64,000 bases of DNA, taken from positions 248,001 through 312,000 of the forward strand of contig CAVTTH010000001.1 of the NCBI GenBank assembly GCA_963737545.1, in the 5' to 3' direction. Numbering within the stretch: the first letter of the stretch is position 1; the number at the start of each line of letters is the position of its first letter. This stretch comes from CAVTTH01 sp963737545. Its GTDB lineage: Bacteria > Verrucomicrobiota > Verrucomicrobiia > Chthoniobacterales > UBA10450. Both the position numbers and the translations under genes were made by a program. Below the pieces are notes generated by a model. That model was not told the DNA's origin. It saw only the letters and a program-made list of their open reading frames with translations, and did no database searches. Positions 44,476 to 54,416 of this stretch are shown here, piece after piece.

Positions 44476-45387
44476 ATGAATTCGACACGCAGCCTTCTCG
44501 TCGCTTTATGGCTTTGCGCGACACTGATTGTCGCCAATCCATATGCTCACGCAGACGCGGAACCGTCCCCTACTCTCGCCGCGAGCTCGCCCCGCGGAAA
44601 TTCACTCACCGTCGCGTTCTGGAATATCCAATGGTTTCCAGGACGGCGTCCGAACGCCAGTCAGCGCGAAGAGATCAACCAGGTGGAAGCCGTTCATCGC
44701 GATCTCGTCGCACTCAAGGCTGACATCATCGGCATGGAAGAAGTGCGCGATTTTCATCGGGCCGAGCTCGCGATCAAACCGCTGGCTGATTTCAAGATCG
44801 ACGTTTGTTCGAATTTCCCGCCGCGCGAGGGACAGGTTGAAACCCAGCAAGTCGCAATCGCCAGTCGTCTGCAACCCGTCAGCGCCTGGTCTGAAATGTG
44901 GACGCCACGCGGCGCGATGATTCCGCCGCGCGGATTTGCCTTCGCCGCCTACCAGATCGCACCCAAACAAATGCTCCTCGTTTATGTTGTGCATCTAAAG
45001 AGCAATCGCGGTGAGATCTTGGAAAACATGCCCTTGCGCGAGGAGTCGATCCGTCAGTTGCTCGCGCATACGAAAGCAATGGCCAACGCTTACGGAACTC
45101 TCGGGAAGCTGCATTGGATTGTGGGCGGTGATTTCAATACGGCGCCCGACGACAAACGTTTCGCAACGGAGAAAACAATTCCAAGAATCTTATCCGGTGG
45201 ATTTCATTGGTCGTGGAAGGACATTCCGTTCCCGCAACGCATTACCGTTCCGGCCGACCAACGCTATCCTGCGGCCTGCTTCGATCATATCTTCTACCGC
45301 GATCTCTTTCTGCAGAGGGCGTGGGTTGCGGAAACGTCCCCGAAGTCGAGCGATCATCGCGCCATTGAAGCGATCTTCGACCTGTAG
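44476..45387 (+). CDS. secreted endonuclease/exonuclease/phosphatase family protein
   Basis: A 303-residue DNase I-like hydrolase from the ATG at 44476 with a signal peptide (MNSTRSLLVALWLCATLIVANPYAHA). Family blocks are LTVAFWNIQWFPG, the metal Glu in DIIGMEEVRDF, VYVVHLKSN, IVGGDFNTAPDD, and the closing SSDHRAIEAIF. It differs from the relative at 2 kb by export and by the FWNIQWFPG start that is common in secreted members. The substrate is unknown. Confidence 0.9.
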   Translation: MNSTRSLLVALWLCATLIVANPYAHADAEPSPTLAASSPRGNSLTVAFWNIQWFPGRRPNASQREEINQVEAVHRDLVALKADIIGMEEVRDFHRAELAIKPLADFKIDVCSNFPPREGQVETQQVAIASRLQPVSAWSEMWTPRGAMIPPRGFAFAAYQIAPKQMLLVYVVHLKSNRGEILENMPLREESIRQLLAHTKAMANAYGTLGKLHWIVGGDFNTAPDDKRFATEKTIPRILSGGFHWSWKDIPFPQRITVPADQRYPAACFDHIFYRDLFLQRAWVAETSPKSSDHRAIEAIFDL

Positions 45388-45421
45388 ACGCTTCGACATG
45401 CGAAACGCATTCAAGAATCGT

Positions 45422-45440
45422 CGTCGCGCATAGCGCGACG
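45422..45440. repeat. REP-like palindrome between convergent genes
   Basis: CGTCGCGC-ATA-GCGCGACG, a 19-base perfect palindrome followed by GCTACAG. The same layout (palindrome plus GCTACA or CCACAG) occurs at 11351-11377 and 14634-14660. Confidence 0.65.
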
Positions 45441-45447
45441 GCTACAG

Positions 45448-46818
45448 TTAGTCCAGGAACTTTCCCGGATTCAAAATTCCACTGGGATCGAGAGCGGCTT
45501 TCAGCTTCTGATGCAACGCCCGAGCGGCTTCGCTCGTCGCCTCTGGCCACCAGCGCTTCTTTGCGAGGCCGATTCCATGTTCGCCCGTAATTACGCCGCC
45601 CCACGCCAGGACCTGCGCGACAAGATCGTCGAGCGCGTGCTCGACTTTTTTTTGCACGCTTTGATCGTTGTAGTTCGCCGCCATGAGATTGACGTGAATA
45701 TTCCCGTCCCCCGCGTGACCAAAACAAGCGATCGGAAATCCGTGCCGCTTCTGCAGTGTTTGCGCGAATTCGATGAGTTCAACCAGGCGTCCTCTGGGAA
45801 CAACAATGTCCTCGTTCAATTTCGTCAGGCCGGTGGCACGCAGTGAATTGCTGAATTCGCGGCGCAGCGCCCAAAGTTTCTCGCATTCTTCTTCGGTCGT
45901 TGCCGTCGTCAGCGCGTTCGGGTTTTTCAGAGCGAGCAATTCGCGCAAAGCCTCCGCTTCACTTCGTACCGACTCAAGTTGACCATCCACATCGATCAGC
46001 AAATGAGCGTGGCCGGGCGGGACCAGCGCCATCCCGCGGTCGGCTCGCGCTGCCTCCAGCGTAAAAGCATCAGCGATTTCAAGCGACGAGGGCAGGAATC
46101 CGGCAGCGAAAATTTCCTGAACCGCCTCGGCCGCCTGTGGCATTGTGGCAAACGCTGCCGATAACGTCGCTCGAGCCGGTGGCAGTGGGAGCAACCGAAC
46201 TGTGATCTCGGTGACGATCCCGAGCAGCCCTTCCGATCCCACAAACAGTCCGATCAGATCAAAGCCGGTTTTGTTTTTGTGTACGCGGCCACCGGTCCGC
46301 AAAATCTCGCCATTCGCGAGCACGACCTCGAGGCCGATCACGTAATTACGCGTTACTCCGTACTTCAAACATCGCGGACCGCCCGCGTTTGTCGCGATGT
46401 TGCCGCCGATTGTGCAATCCTTCAGGCTGGCCGGATCAGGCGGGTAAAACAGTTTTTTTGCACGCGCGGCATCCTGCAGGTCGCCGGTGATCACGCCCGG
46501 TTCCACGATCGCAATCGCGTCGGCAAAGTGGATTTCCTTGATCCGCTTCATCCGCGCGAGCGAAAGCGCAATCCCACCGCGCACCGGAACACAGCCGCCG
46601 ACGTAGCCCCAGCCGGCGCCACGCGCCGTGACCGGGATTTTTTTCGCTGATGCGAAACGGAGCAGCTTGCTCACCTGCTCGGTCGTTTTTGCGAAAACAA
46701 CAACCTCCGGCTCACGCACCGCGACCCACTTGTCACCGCCGTGGAGCGCGAGCGCCTCCGCGTCGTCCCCCACAACCTCCGCCCCGAGCAGCTCCCGCAA
46801 TTCCTCCGCCAGTTTCAA
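45448..46818 (-). CDS. FAD-binding oxidase, GlcD/D-lactate dehydrogenase type
   Basis: A 456-residue flavoprotein of the vanillyl-alcohol oxidase fold. The FAD-binding domain has PVTARGAGWGYVGGCVPVRGGIALSL and CTIGGNIATNAGGPRCLKYGVTRNYVIGLEVVLANGE; the substrate domain ends ACFGHAGDGNIHVNLM and GEHGIGLAKKRWW. These are typical for glycolate oxidase subunit GlcD and D-2-hydroxyacid dehydrogenases. GlcE and GlcF are not adjacent, so a stand-alone D-lactate or D-2-hydroxyglutarate dehydrogenase is also possible. The exact substrate is open. Confidence 0.93.
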   Translation of the reverse strand: MKLAEELRELLGAEVVGDDAEALALHGGDKWVAVREPEVVVFAKTTEQVSKLLRFASAKKIPVTARGAGWGYVGGCVPVRGGIALSLARMKRIKEIHFADAIAIVEPGVITGDLQDAARAKKLFYPPDPASLKDCTIGGNIATNAGGPRCLKYGVTRNYVIGLEVVLANGEILRTGGRVHKNKTGFDLIGLFVGSEGLLGIVTEITVRLLPLPPARATLSAAFATMPQAAEAVQEIFAAGFLPSSLEIADAFTLEAARADRGMALVPPGHAHLLIDVDGQLESVRSEAEALRELLALKNPNALTTATTEEECEKLWALRREFSNSLRATGLTKLNEDIVVPRGRLVELIEFAQTLQKRHGFPIACFGHAGDGNIHVNLMAANYNDQSVQKKVEHALDDLVAQVLAWGGVITGEHGIGLAKKRWWPEATSEAARALHQKLKAALDPSGILNPGKFLD

Positions 46819-46821
46819 TTT

Positions 46822-46900
46822 TCTCTCCTGATCATGATCTCGCTCCTGATCCGCGGCTCTGGTTTTGGATCACGATTAAGATCACGAGCAAGAGCAAGAG
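46822..46900. repeat. two hexamer-periodic GAT/GAG arrays in opposite orientation
   Basis: On the minus strand just before the GlcD-like start: GATCAG-GAGCGA-GATCAT-GATCAG-GAGAGA (46851-46822). On the plus strand: GATCAC-GATTAA-GATCAC-GAGCAA-GAGCAA-GAG (46868-46900). Both show a 6-base period of GAT/GAG units, like the array at 10409-10457. Confidence 0.6.
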
Positions 46901-46907
46901 GGTGCGA

Positions 46908-47685
46908 TCACATCCCCATGATCTGATAACCACCATCCACGTAGATGACCTGCCCGGTAATGGCAGCCGCGCCGTCACTCGCCAGGAACACTCCGGTTTC
47001 ACCGAGTTCCGCTGGATCACAACTCCGCTTCAGCGGCGCGCGTTCCTGATAATGCTTCAGCATCGCGGAAAATCCGCTGATCCCCCGCGCAGCCAGCGTA
47101 TTGACCGGCCCGGCGGAAATACAATTCACACGGATTTTTTTGGGGCCAAGATCGTAGGCAAGGTAACGCGTACTCGCTTCCAGGCTGGCCTTGGCTACTC
47201 CCATCACGTTGTAATGAGGCACCACTTTTTCCGCTCCGTAGTACAGTCATCGCGAGAATGCTGCCACCGTTGGTCATTAGCGGCGTCGCTTCGCGCGCGA
47301 GCGCGACTAACGAGTAAGCGCTGATATCATGCGCGGTCCGGAAGGCTTCGCGCGTCGTGCTCACGAAGTCGCCTTCGAGCGCTTCCTTCGGCGCGAAGGC
47401 AACCGAGTGCAGCAACAAATCGAGCCGGTCCGTTTCGCTTCGAACCTTGCCAAAAAAATCTGCGATCTCTTCGTCTTTCGAGACGTCACAAGGATGAAGC
47501 GGCGTCCCTTCGCCGAATTCGCTCACCAGTTCTTCGACATTTTCCTTCAGTCGCTCACCCTGATAATTGAAGATCAATTTCGCGCCGGCCGCGGCCCATG
47601 CTTTGGCAATCGCCCACGCAATGCTGCGTTTGTTCGCCACCCCGAAAACGACACCGACCTTGCCTGCCAAAACCTGATTCGCCAT
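46908..47685 (-). CDS. fabI: enoyl-ACP reductase (NADH), frameshifted
   Basis: A FabI-type reductase of about 258 residues, the last step of each fatty-acid elongation cycle. Opening LAGKVGVVFGVANKRSIAWAIAKAWAAAGA, DLLLHSVAFAPKEALEGDF and SILAMT are followed, in a second frame, by YYGAEKVVPHYNVMGVAKAS (the Y-x6-K site), GPKKIRVNCISAGPVNTLAARGISGF and VYVDGGYQIMGM. The frame breaks near 47247, and the span is 3n+1: removing one G (ACTGTACTACGG to ACTTACTACGG) restores the whole protein. As fabI is usually essential, a sequence error is the simplest reading. Confidence 0.93.
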
Positions 47686-47778
47686 GATGCGTCACCATAC
47701 GCGCCTTTTCCGCCTCGCAAAACCGAAGGCAAACCCTGAGGCTCATCTGATGTTGCGTCCCTTTTCGATCAATCTGAA

Positions 47779-49293
47779 ATGAAAATCGCCCTTGTCGCAG
47801 CTGTACTGCTCATCCAGTCGTCCGCGCTTGCGGAGCCAGCCGCCGTGGCAAGGCACGCCCGCGCCTGGCGTGCGGCTAATGAGCGCGAAATCTTGACCGA
47901 ATTCGTCGATCTACTTTCGATCCCAAATCTCGCCACGGACGCACCGAATATTAATCGCAACGCCGCGAAAATTCGCGCCATGTGCGACAAGCGCGGACTC
48001 GCCACGAAGCTGCTTACGATTGAAGGAGTCCCTCCTGTAGTCGTGGCCGATCTCTTCGCGACGGATTCGACGCGGACGATCGCATTCTACGCGCATTACG
48101 ACGGGCAACCGCTCGATCCCTCGCAATGGAAAAGCGATCCTTGGAAACCAATTCTGCGCGATAACGCGGGCCGGGAAATCGATTGGCATACAGCGAAATC
48201 GATCGATCCGGAGTCGCGTCTTTTCGCGCGCTCGGCTGGTGACGACAAAGCACCCATCATGGCAATGCTCGCGGCCCTCGATGCCCTCCGCGCGGCGAAT
48301 GTTAAGCCATCCGTCAACCTCCGCTTCGTGTTCGAAGGCGAAGAGGAGGCGGGCTCGCCACACCTGGCCGATTATCTGAAAAAATTTGCGGACGCCGTCC
48401 GTGCGGACGCCTGGGTCTTCTGCGATGGCCCTGTGCATCAAAGCCGGCGAATGGAGCTCGTTTTCGGCGCACGCGGCACACTTGGTCTCGATCTTACCGT
48501 TTACGGCCCCGTCAAAGGCCTGCACGACGGCCATTACGGGAATTGGGCGCCGAATCCAATTGTTCGCCTCACACATTTGATCGATTCAATGCGCGATGAG
48601 AACGGCCGGATTTTGATCAAAAACTTCTACGACGACGTCAGGACGCCGACGGCAACCGAAAAAGAAGCGGTCGCGAAGATTCCGAACGTCGAGCCGGCGC
48701 TGCGCCGCGAATTTGAGATTGCGGCAGCGGAGGGCGAAGGAACGCCGCTGAATGAATTGCTCATGCGTCCGGGCTTGAACCTGCGCGGAATTGAATCAGG
48801 ACATGTCGGCGTCCAGGCGTCGAACACCATCCCGACTGAAGCCCGCGCGTCGATTGATTTTCGTCTGGTCCCAAACGAAACGCCGGAATCCGCCAAACCG
48901 CTGGTCGAACGCCACCTTGAAGCACAGGGTTATACGATCGTACATCAGACGCCGGACACCGCCACGCGACTCGCGAAAGCAAAATTGGTAAAAATCGATT
49001 GGGGCGCCGGTTACCCGCCCTCACGCACTCCTCTTGATCTGCCGTTCTCGCGCGAACTCGAGAGCATCATGACCATCGCCGGGCACGAACCGGTCCGCTT
49101 GCCGACTGCCGGCGGCAGCCTGCCGATGGATCTTTTCCAACAAGGTAACGACGTTCCCGTGATCGCATTTCCAATCGCGAACCACGACGACAATCAGCAC
49201 GCGGCCAACGAAAACCTCCGTCTCCAGAACCTCTGGGACGGCATCGAAGTCTTCGCCGCCTTTTTTGGCTCGCTCGAGAGCGGAAAGAACTAG
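47779..49293 (+). CDS. secreted M20 family metallopeptidase
   Basis: A 504-residue zinc peptidase with a signal peptide (MKIALVAAVLLIQSSALA). The M20 metal site is visible: His in TIAFYAHYDGQPLD, bridging Asp in SAGDDKAPIMAMLA, the Glu pair in FVFEGEEEAGSPHL, Asp in DAWVFCDGPV and a late His in ANHDDNQHAANENL. The dimerisation domain lies about residues 225-370. Members are di- or carboxypeptidases; export suggests scavenging of peptides. Substrate unknown. Confidence 0.94.
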   Translation: MKIALVAAVLLIQSSALAEPAAVARHARAWRAANEREILTEFVDLLSIPNLATDAPNINRNAAKIRAMCDKRGLATKLLTIEGVPPVVVADLFATDSTRTIAFYAHYDGQPLDPSQWKSDPWKPILRDNAGREIDWHTAKSIDPESRLFARSAGDDKAPIMAMLAALDALRAANVKPSVNLRFVFEGEEEAGSPHLADYLKKFADAVRADAWVFCDGPVHQSRRMELVFGARGTLGLDLTVYGPVKGLHDGHYGNWAPNPIVRLTHLIDSMRDENGRILIKNFYDDVRTPTATEKEAVAKIPNVEPALRREFEIAAAEGEGTPLNELLMRPGLNLRGIESGHVGVQASNTIPTEARASIDFRLVPNETPESAKPLVERHLEAQGYTIVHQTPDTATRLAKAKLVKIDWGAGYPPSRTPLDLPFSRELESIMTIAGHEPVRLPTAGGSLPMDLFQQGNDVPVIAFPIANHDDNQHAANENLRLQNLWDGIEVFAAFFGSLESGKN

Positions 49294-49308
49294 GCGCAAG
49301 CCAGGGGA

Positions 49309-49905
49309 TCAGCGATTTCCGATTTGAAGCAGGCGGGCCGCGAGAACGGCGCAAAGAACTCCAAGCATCGCCGCGAAGACGATATCGGAGAGATAATGCG
49401 CGGCGACGTACATGCGCGACACTGCGATGAGTACTGGAATCGGCGCGCACGCCAGACCAATTCGCCAGCTCGCGAGAAGGAGGGTCGCGAAGAAAGCCAT
49501 CGACGCCGCGGTGTGACCGGACGGGAATGCGTTGTATTTTGAGCTGAAGCGAGGCCCGCTCCAGGTTGCTTCCGTTTTCACCGATGGACGCGCCCGACCG
49601 GTCGCAATCTTGACGGCTCGAGCGGAGATTCCGGCCATCGCGCAGGCCAGGAGCATCGCTGCGAAAATGCGAATCCACTTTTTGTTGCCACGCCAGTAGG
49701 CGATTCCAAGACACATCAACCCGAGCGCAGCGTGCTCCGGCCAGTCTCCAAAACGGCTGACGTTCCTCATGAGAGTTTTCACGCCGCGGCTTTGGTGTTC
49801 GGCGATCCAACGCTGCACCTGCGGATCGAAATGGAACGCACAGACAAGAATCAGTCCACCGACGGCGAACGTAAGCAGCAACCAAAGCCAGTGCTTCTTC
49901 GTCAC
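49309..49905 (-). CDS. PAP2 family phosphatase
   Basis: A membrane phosphatase of about 198 residues with five or six hydrophobic segments. The three PAP2 motifs are present: KIATGRARP, FPSGHTAASM and SRMYVAAHYLSDIV. I use the GTG start at 49903-49905 (reading KKHWLWLLLTFAVGG after the first two residues), because the longer frame to 50499 runs antisense through the divergent glycosyltransferase gene. Such enzymes dephosphorylate undecaprenyl pyrophosphate, phosphatidic acid or lipid A; with a lipid-linked glycosyltransferase next door, a role in carrier-lipid recycling is plausible. Confidence 0.9.
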   Translation of the reverse strand: MTKKHWLWLLLTFAVGGLILVCAFHFDPQVQRWIAEHQSRGVKTLMRNVSRFGDWPEHAALGLMCLGIAYWRGNKKWIRIFAAMLLACAMAGISARAVKIATGRARPSVKTEATWSGPRFSSKYNAFPSGHTAASMAFFATLLLASWRIGLACAPIPVLIAVSRMYVAAHYLSDIVFAAMLGVLCAVLAARLLQIGNR

Positions 49906-49956
49906 GCGCAAAATTCCCGTTTGTCTTTCATCAGCGGGTATTCTTGAATCGAGGAC

Positions 49957-51504
49957 TTGAGTTCTGCAACTCCGATAAATCGCGAGCACGCGGCGAATGC
50001 CGGTGTCCGCAGTTTTGTGCTTCTCTTCTTCGGCTGCCTGCTTTTTCACCTCGTGGGCACCTGGAGCCTTCCGTTGATCGATCGCGACGAACCGCGATTT
50101 GCCGAAGCGTCGCGAGAGATGCTGGAACGTGGTGATTACGTTGTTCCTTTTTTTAACAATCAATATCGGTTCGACAAACCGCCGTTCACATACTGGTGCC
50201 AGGCGCTGAGCTATCGCGCTTTCGGCGAAAATGATTTTGCGGCGCGCTTTCCGTCCGCAATCGCAGCTGCCGTCGCAGCGGTGCTGCTTCTGGCATGGGG
50301 CCGACGCCTCGCAAGCGAACGGACCGGCTGGTGGGCCGCCATCATTTTCACGCTTTGCTTGCAGACATTTGTTCACGCCAAAGCCGCGGTCGCGGATATG
50401 TGGCTGGTCCTGTTTGTCACGGCCGCGCATTGGGCGGCGTATGAGTTGCTGAGAGACCGGATCGGGGCTAGGGCAGAACGTCCAACGTCCAACGTTCAAC
50501 GTTCAACGTTCAACGAGGTGGACGTTAGGCCTTCGTCTGCATGGTGGTGGCTCTTCTATTTCGCGCTTGCTCTCGCTTTTCTCGCGAAGGGTCCGATCGG
50601 CTGGACGCCGCTGCTCACCGTCATCGCAATGAAGCTTCTGTTCCGTGATCTTCGTCTGGCCGACCGCATCGCGCCCTTGAGCGGAATGGTTCTGATGTTT
50701 GGAATTGTCGCGCTTTGGGCCACGCCCGCGCTCCTTCGAACACACGGGGATTTCTTCCGTGTCGGCATCGGACATCATGTCGTCGAGCGGTCCCTGGTCA
50801 CGATGGAGGGACATGGCGGTAAGTCGTTAGGCTGGTATCTGCTTACACTGCCATTTTATTTTGTGAGTGTTTTCGTCAGTTTTTTCCCGTGGTCGATCAA
50901 GTTGCCCTGGTTGACTAAGCGTCTGCGGAATCAACGCGACGCGACCGATAGCTACCTGATCGCCGGCAGCGCGATCATCTTTCTCGTCTTCACCCTGGTG
51001 AAAACAAAACTGCCGCACTACACGCTGCTGGCGTTCCCACTTCTGGCGCTTTTGCTGGCGCGACACTGGTCACGACTGGAATCGGCTGCTACAACGTCGT
51101 TCTTGCGCATAGCGACCGCGACCACCTGCGTCTGGATCGCTATCGCGCTCTTCGTCTTTCCTTTCGCCCGCCATTACTCACCAGCGATCCAGTTGCTCGA
51201 AGCGTCGCAGGGCGATCTCCGGCCAGAGATGGAATTCGGAGCTGTGGATTACAACGAGCCAAGCCTCGTTTGGTACTTCCGCAGTCGCGTTCGGGGTTTT
51301 TTCCATTCTGCCCTCAATCCTGCCAGCGTCGGAGCCTTCATGGAAAAATCCGGTCCGCGTATCGTCATCGCGCCGACAAAGCTTGTCGAAAAAATCTATC
51401 CGACATTACCGACGGGATGGAAACGTTTTTCAATCAGTGGTTTCAATATCGCCAAAGGGAAACACGTCGATCTGACATTGATCCTCAAACCCAGGGACAC
51501 GTAG
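49957..51504 (+). CDS. ArnT-like glycosyltransferase family 39 protein
   Basis: A 515-residue polytopic membrane enzyme of the ArnT/PMT type that moves a sugar from a polyprenyl phosphate to lipid A, protein or another acceptor. The catalytic loop is near the N-terminus: LPLIDRDEPRFAEASREMLERGDYVVPFFNNQYRFDKPPFTYW, with the conserved Asp-Glu. About eleven hydrophobic segments follow. TTG at 49957 gives the longest protein; no nearby ATG fits. Around residues 173-190 it carries an insert (ERPTSNVQRSTFNE) encoded by heptamer repeats, absent from the usual family pattern. Confidence 0.9.
   Translation: MSSATPINREHAANAGVRSFVLLFFGCLLFHLVGTWSLPLIDRDEPRFAEASREMLERGDYVVPFFNNQYRFDKPPFTYWCQALSYRAFGENDFAARFPSAIAAAVAAVLLLAWGRRLASERTGWWAAIIFTLCLQTFVHAKAAVADMWLVLFVTAAHWAAYELLRDRIGARAERPTSNVQRSTFNEVDVRPSSAWWWLFYFALALAFLAKGPIGWTPLLTVIAMKLLFRDLRLADRIAPLSGMVLMFGIVALWATPALLRTHGDFFRVGIGHHVVERSLVTMEGHGGKSLGWYLLTLPFYFVSVFVSFFPWSIKLPWLTKRLRNQRDATDSYLIAGSAIIFLVFTLVKTKLPHYTLLAFPLLALLLARHWSRLESAATTSFLRIATATTCVWIAIALFVFPFARHYSPAIQLLEASQGDLRPEMEFGAVDYNEPSLVWYFRSRVRGFFHSALNPASVGAFMEKSGPRIVIAPTKLVEKIYPTLPTGWKRFSISGFNIAKGKHVDLTLILKPRDT
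50477..50518 (+). repeat. heptamer repeat AACGT(C/T)C inside the glycosyltransferase gene
   Basis: Five consecutive units (AACGTCC twice, AACGTTC three times) followed by AACGAGG. Because the unit is 7 bases, all three frames are read in turn, giving NVQRSTFN-like residues without stops. The gene stays in frame. Confidence 0.8.
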
Positions 51505-51536
51505 CAGTTTGCGGCCAAGATCCCGGTGGTCGGCCG

Positions 51537-52514
51537 CTAAACAAGTGCGCCGCCGCAGCTCGAACCGGCGCCGGCAGTGCAGCCGAAACAGTGATCGCCT
51601 GTCAAAATTTCGCGTTCCTCGACGGTCGCAGGATCAATATCCCACAAGTTGAGCGGGCGAAGCTGATCGCGCCATTGCATCTTCAGCATCTGATTGAAAT
51701 CGCAATCGAAGACCTCGCCGCGCCAGCTGACGTTGATCATGTTGCGGCACATCAATCCGTCGACCGTGTTCGCGTTGAACTTCTCGATCAATAGCTGCAT
51801 GTACTCGTCGAGTTTATTGTTGTTCTTCAAATAGGAAGCGAAACGCGCGATGGGCAGATTGGTAATGGTGTAGAGGTTGTTGAAGACAATGCCGAAATGG
51901 TCCCGTAGTTCGCGTTTGTAATCGGCCGCCAAATCGGCTTGCGATCCGGGCAAAAACGCACCAACCGGGTTGTAGACCAGGTGTAATGGCAACTTCGAAT
52001 CCTTCCCGTAGCCTAACGAATTTAAAAGCTGAAGCGCGCGAATGCTTCCGTCGAAAACCCCTTCGCCTCTTTGTGCATTCACATTCTCGGGCGAATAGCA
52101 TGGCATCGACGCGATGATTTCGATCTGATGCTCAGCGAGAAAATTTGCGTAGTCCTCGTAACCCGGCTCGAGCAGGATCGTCAAATTGCAGCGATCAATG
52201 ATTTGACGCCGAGGCGTCAACCCTTTCAACCGCTCGATGAGGTATTTGAAATCTGGAATCATCTCCGGCGCGCCACCGGTCAGATCAACTGTCATGATGT
52301 CCGTCTTTTCCAGCCAGTCAATGACCCGATCGATCGTCCCACGAGTCATGATTTCCTTCCGCTTCGGCCCGGCGTTCACATGACAATGGACACAAGTGAG
52401 ATTGCAAAGCTTGCCAACGTTGATCTGCAAGATCTCGGTTTTGACGTGACGGAGGGGCCGCGAATGCTCGGCCAGCTTTTGCGCGAAACGATTCGTGGCC
52501 GGAGCAGGAACCAT
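51537..52514 (-). CDS. arsS: arsenosugar biosynthesis radical SAM protein ArsS
   Basis: A 325-residue radical SAM enzyme of the ArsS group, thought to join the deoxyadenosyl part of SAM to methylated arsenic. The cluster site is INVGKLCNLTCVHCHVNAGP (C-x3-C-x2-C), followed by DLTGGAPEMIPDFKYL. The Cys-rich C-terminus (FDCDFNQML and HCFGCTAGAGSSCGGAL) is the distinguishing feature of this group. Length is standard. It lies near acr3, arsR, arsC and a TIGR04283-type glycosyltransferase, all in line with arsenic metabolism. No ArsM methyltransferase is in the window. Confidence 0.92.
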   Translation of the reverse strand: MVPAPATNRFAQKLAEHSRPLRHVKTEILQINVGKLCNLTCVHCHVNAGPKRKEIMTRGTIDRVIDWLEKTDIMTVDLTGGAPEMIPDFKYLIERLKGLTPRRQIIDRCNLTILLEPGYEDYANFLAEHQIEIIASMPCYSPENVNAQRGEGVFDGSIRALQLLNSLGYGKDSKLPLHLVYNPVGAFLPGSQADLAADYKRELRDHFGIVFNNLYTITNLPIARFASYLKNNNKLDEYMQLLIEKFNANTVDGLMCRNMINVSWRGEVFDCDFNQMLKMQWRDQLRPLNLWDIDPATVEEREILTGDHCFGCTAGAGSSCGGALV

Positions 52515-52754
52515 TCAGGCACGATATCCGGTCCGAAAGAAAACGCGATAAATCGCACCCCCTAACAAACCGCTGACATTGGAGCGATGAGGTAAACCGG
52601 CGGCCAGGGGGACCGTTGATTTGAAACGAGATGGCGCGCCGGATTGAGGGACGCCTTGGTCGGCAGAACAGATCGTTCGGGAAATCGAGTCCCGCGGCTG
52701 GAGTTATCGATTCAAAGGACCAGGATGGTCGGTCTGGATTGGGTGGACATTAAA

Positions 52755-53828
<1,074 letters not shown>

Positions 53829-53914
53829 GAGTCAAAATTCAACGGCCCTGGCGACAACGGCTCTTGGCGACAGGAAAAATGAATCGTTCAAGAGCGAAGC
53901 AAATCGACTGCATC

Positions 53915-53943
53915 TTGACTATATACCCATATAAGCATATAGA
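53915..53943 (+). promoter_or_regulatory. ars promoter with overlapping dyad (candidate ArsR operator)
   Basis: -35 TTGACT (53915-53920), a 17-base spacer and -10 TATAGA (53938-53943). A dyad CTATAT (53919-53924) / ATATAG (53937-53942) covers the spacer and the -10, a fitting place for ArsR. Only 7 bases separate the -10 from the ATG at 53951, so the transcript should be nearly leaderless. Confidence 0.65.
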
Positions 53944-53950
53944 TTCAACC

Positions 53951-54403
53951 ATGAAAGCGCACGAACTAAAAGCGGTCCTCACAACCAATGCCGAAAAGCG
54001 GGTTCGCTTCATTCTCCCTGACGGAGACGAAATACCGCCGCATTTCCATGTCACAGAAGTCGGATACGTCAGAAAGAACTTTATCGATTGCGGCGGCGCG
54101 CTCGGCGAAAGCGAGTCTTGCCTCCTGCAAACGTGGGTCGGAGACGACACCGACCACAAACTGATGGCGGGACGCCTTGCTGAAATCCTGAAGCTCGGCG
54201 ACCGCGTCTTGCCGCACGATCGATTGGAGGTCGAGGTGGAATACGACTGCTGCGTCGTTGGACAATACTCGGTCGCGCAAACCAAAGCGGCTGCCGGATA
54301 CATCGATTTGCTTCTCGCGAACAAACAGACTCAATGCCTTGCACGTGAGCGCCGGAAAGACGCAGCCGAGCCCGCCTGCTGCGGCGTCGCAGCGTGCTGC
54401 TAA
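53951..54403 (+). CDS. DUF6428 family protein of the ars operon
   Basis: A 150-residue protein of a family usually encoded in arsenic operons. LPDGDEIPPHFHVTEVGYVRKNFIDCGG is the typical core, followed by LLQTWVGDDTDHKLMAGRLAEILKL. It ends in a Cys-rich tail (PACCGVAACC) that could bind a soft metalloid such as As(III). Function is not known. It is the first gene after the ars promoter and is followed by arsR after 13 bases. Confidence 0.85.
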   Translation: MKAHELKAVLTTNAEKRVRFILPDGDEIPPHFHVTEVGYVRKNFIDCGGALGESESCLLQTWVGDDTDHKLMAGRLAEILKLGDRVLPHDRLEVEVEYDCCVVGQYSVAQTKAAAGYIDLLLANKQTQCLARERRKDAAEPACCGVAACC

Positions 54404-54416
54404 GGTATTTTCATTT

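Noticed and set aside
49905..50499. N-terminal extension of the PAP2 protein to 396 residues
   Set aside because: The extension is antisense to the start of the ArnT-like gene and is not protein-like; GTG 49905 gives normal PAP2 length.
50477..50518. Short regular repeats as a possible CRISPR array
   Set aside because: Unit of 7 bases, no spacers and located inside a coding frame; no CRISPR array or cas gene was seen anywhere in the window.
52515..52754. Gap between acr3 and arsS as a possible small gene or RNA
   Set aside because: No convincing frame, hairpin or promoter was seen in these 240 bases.
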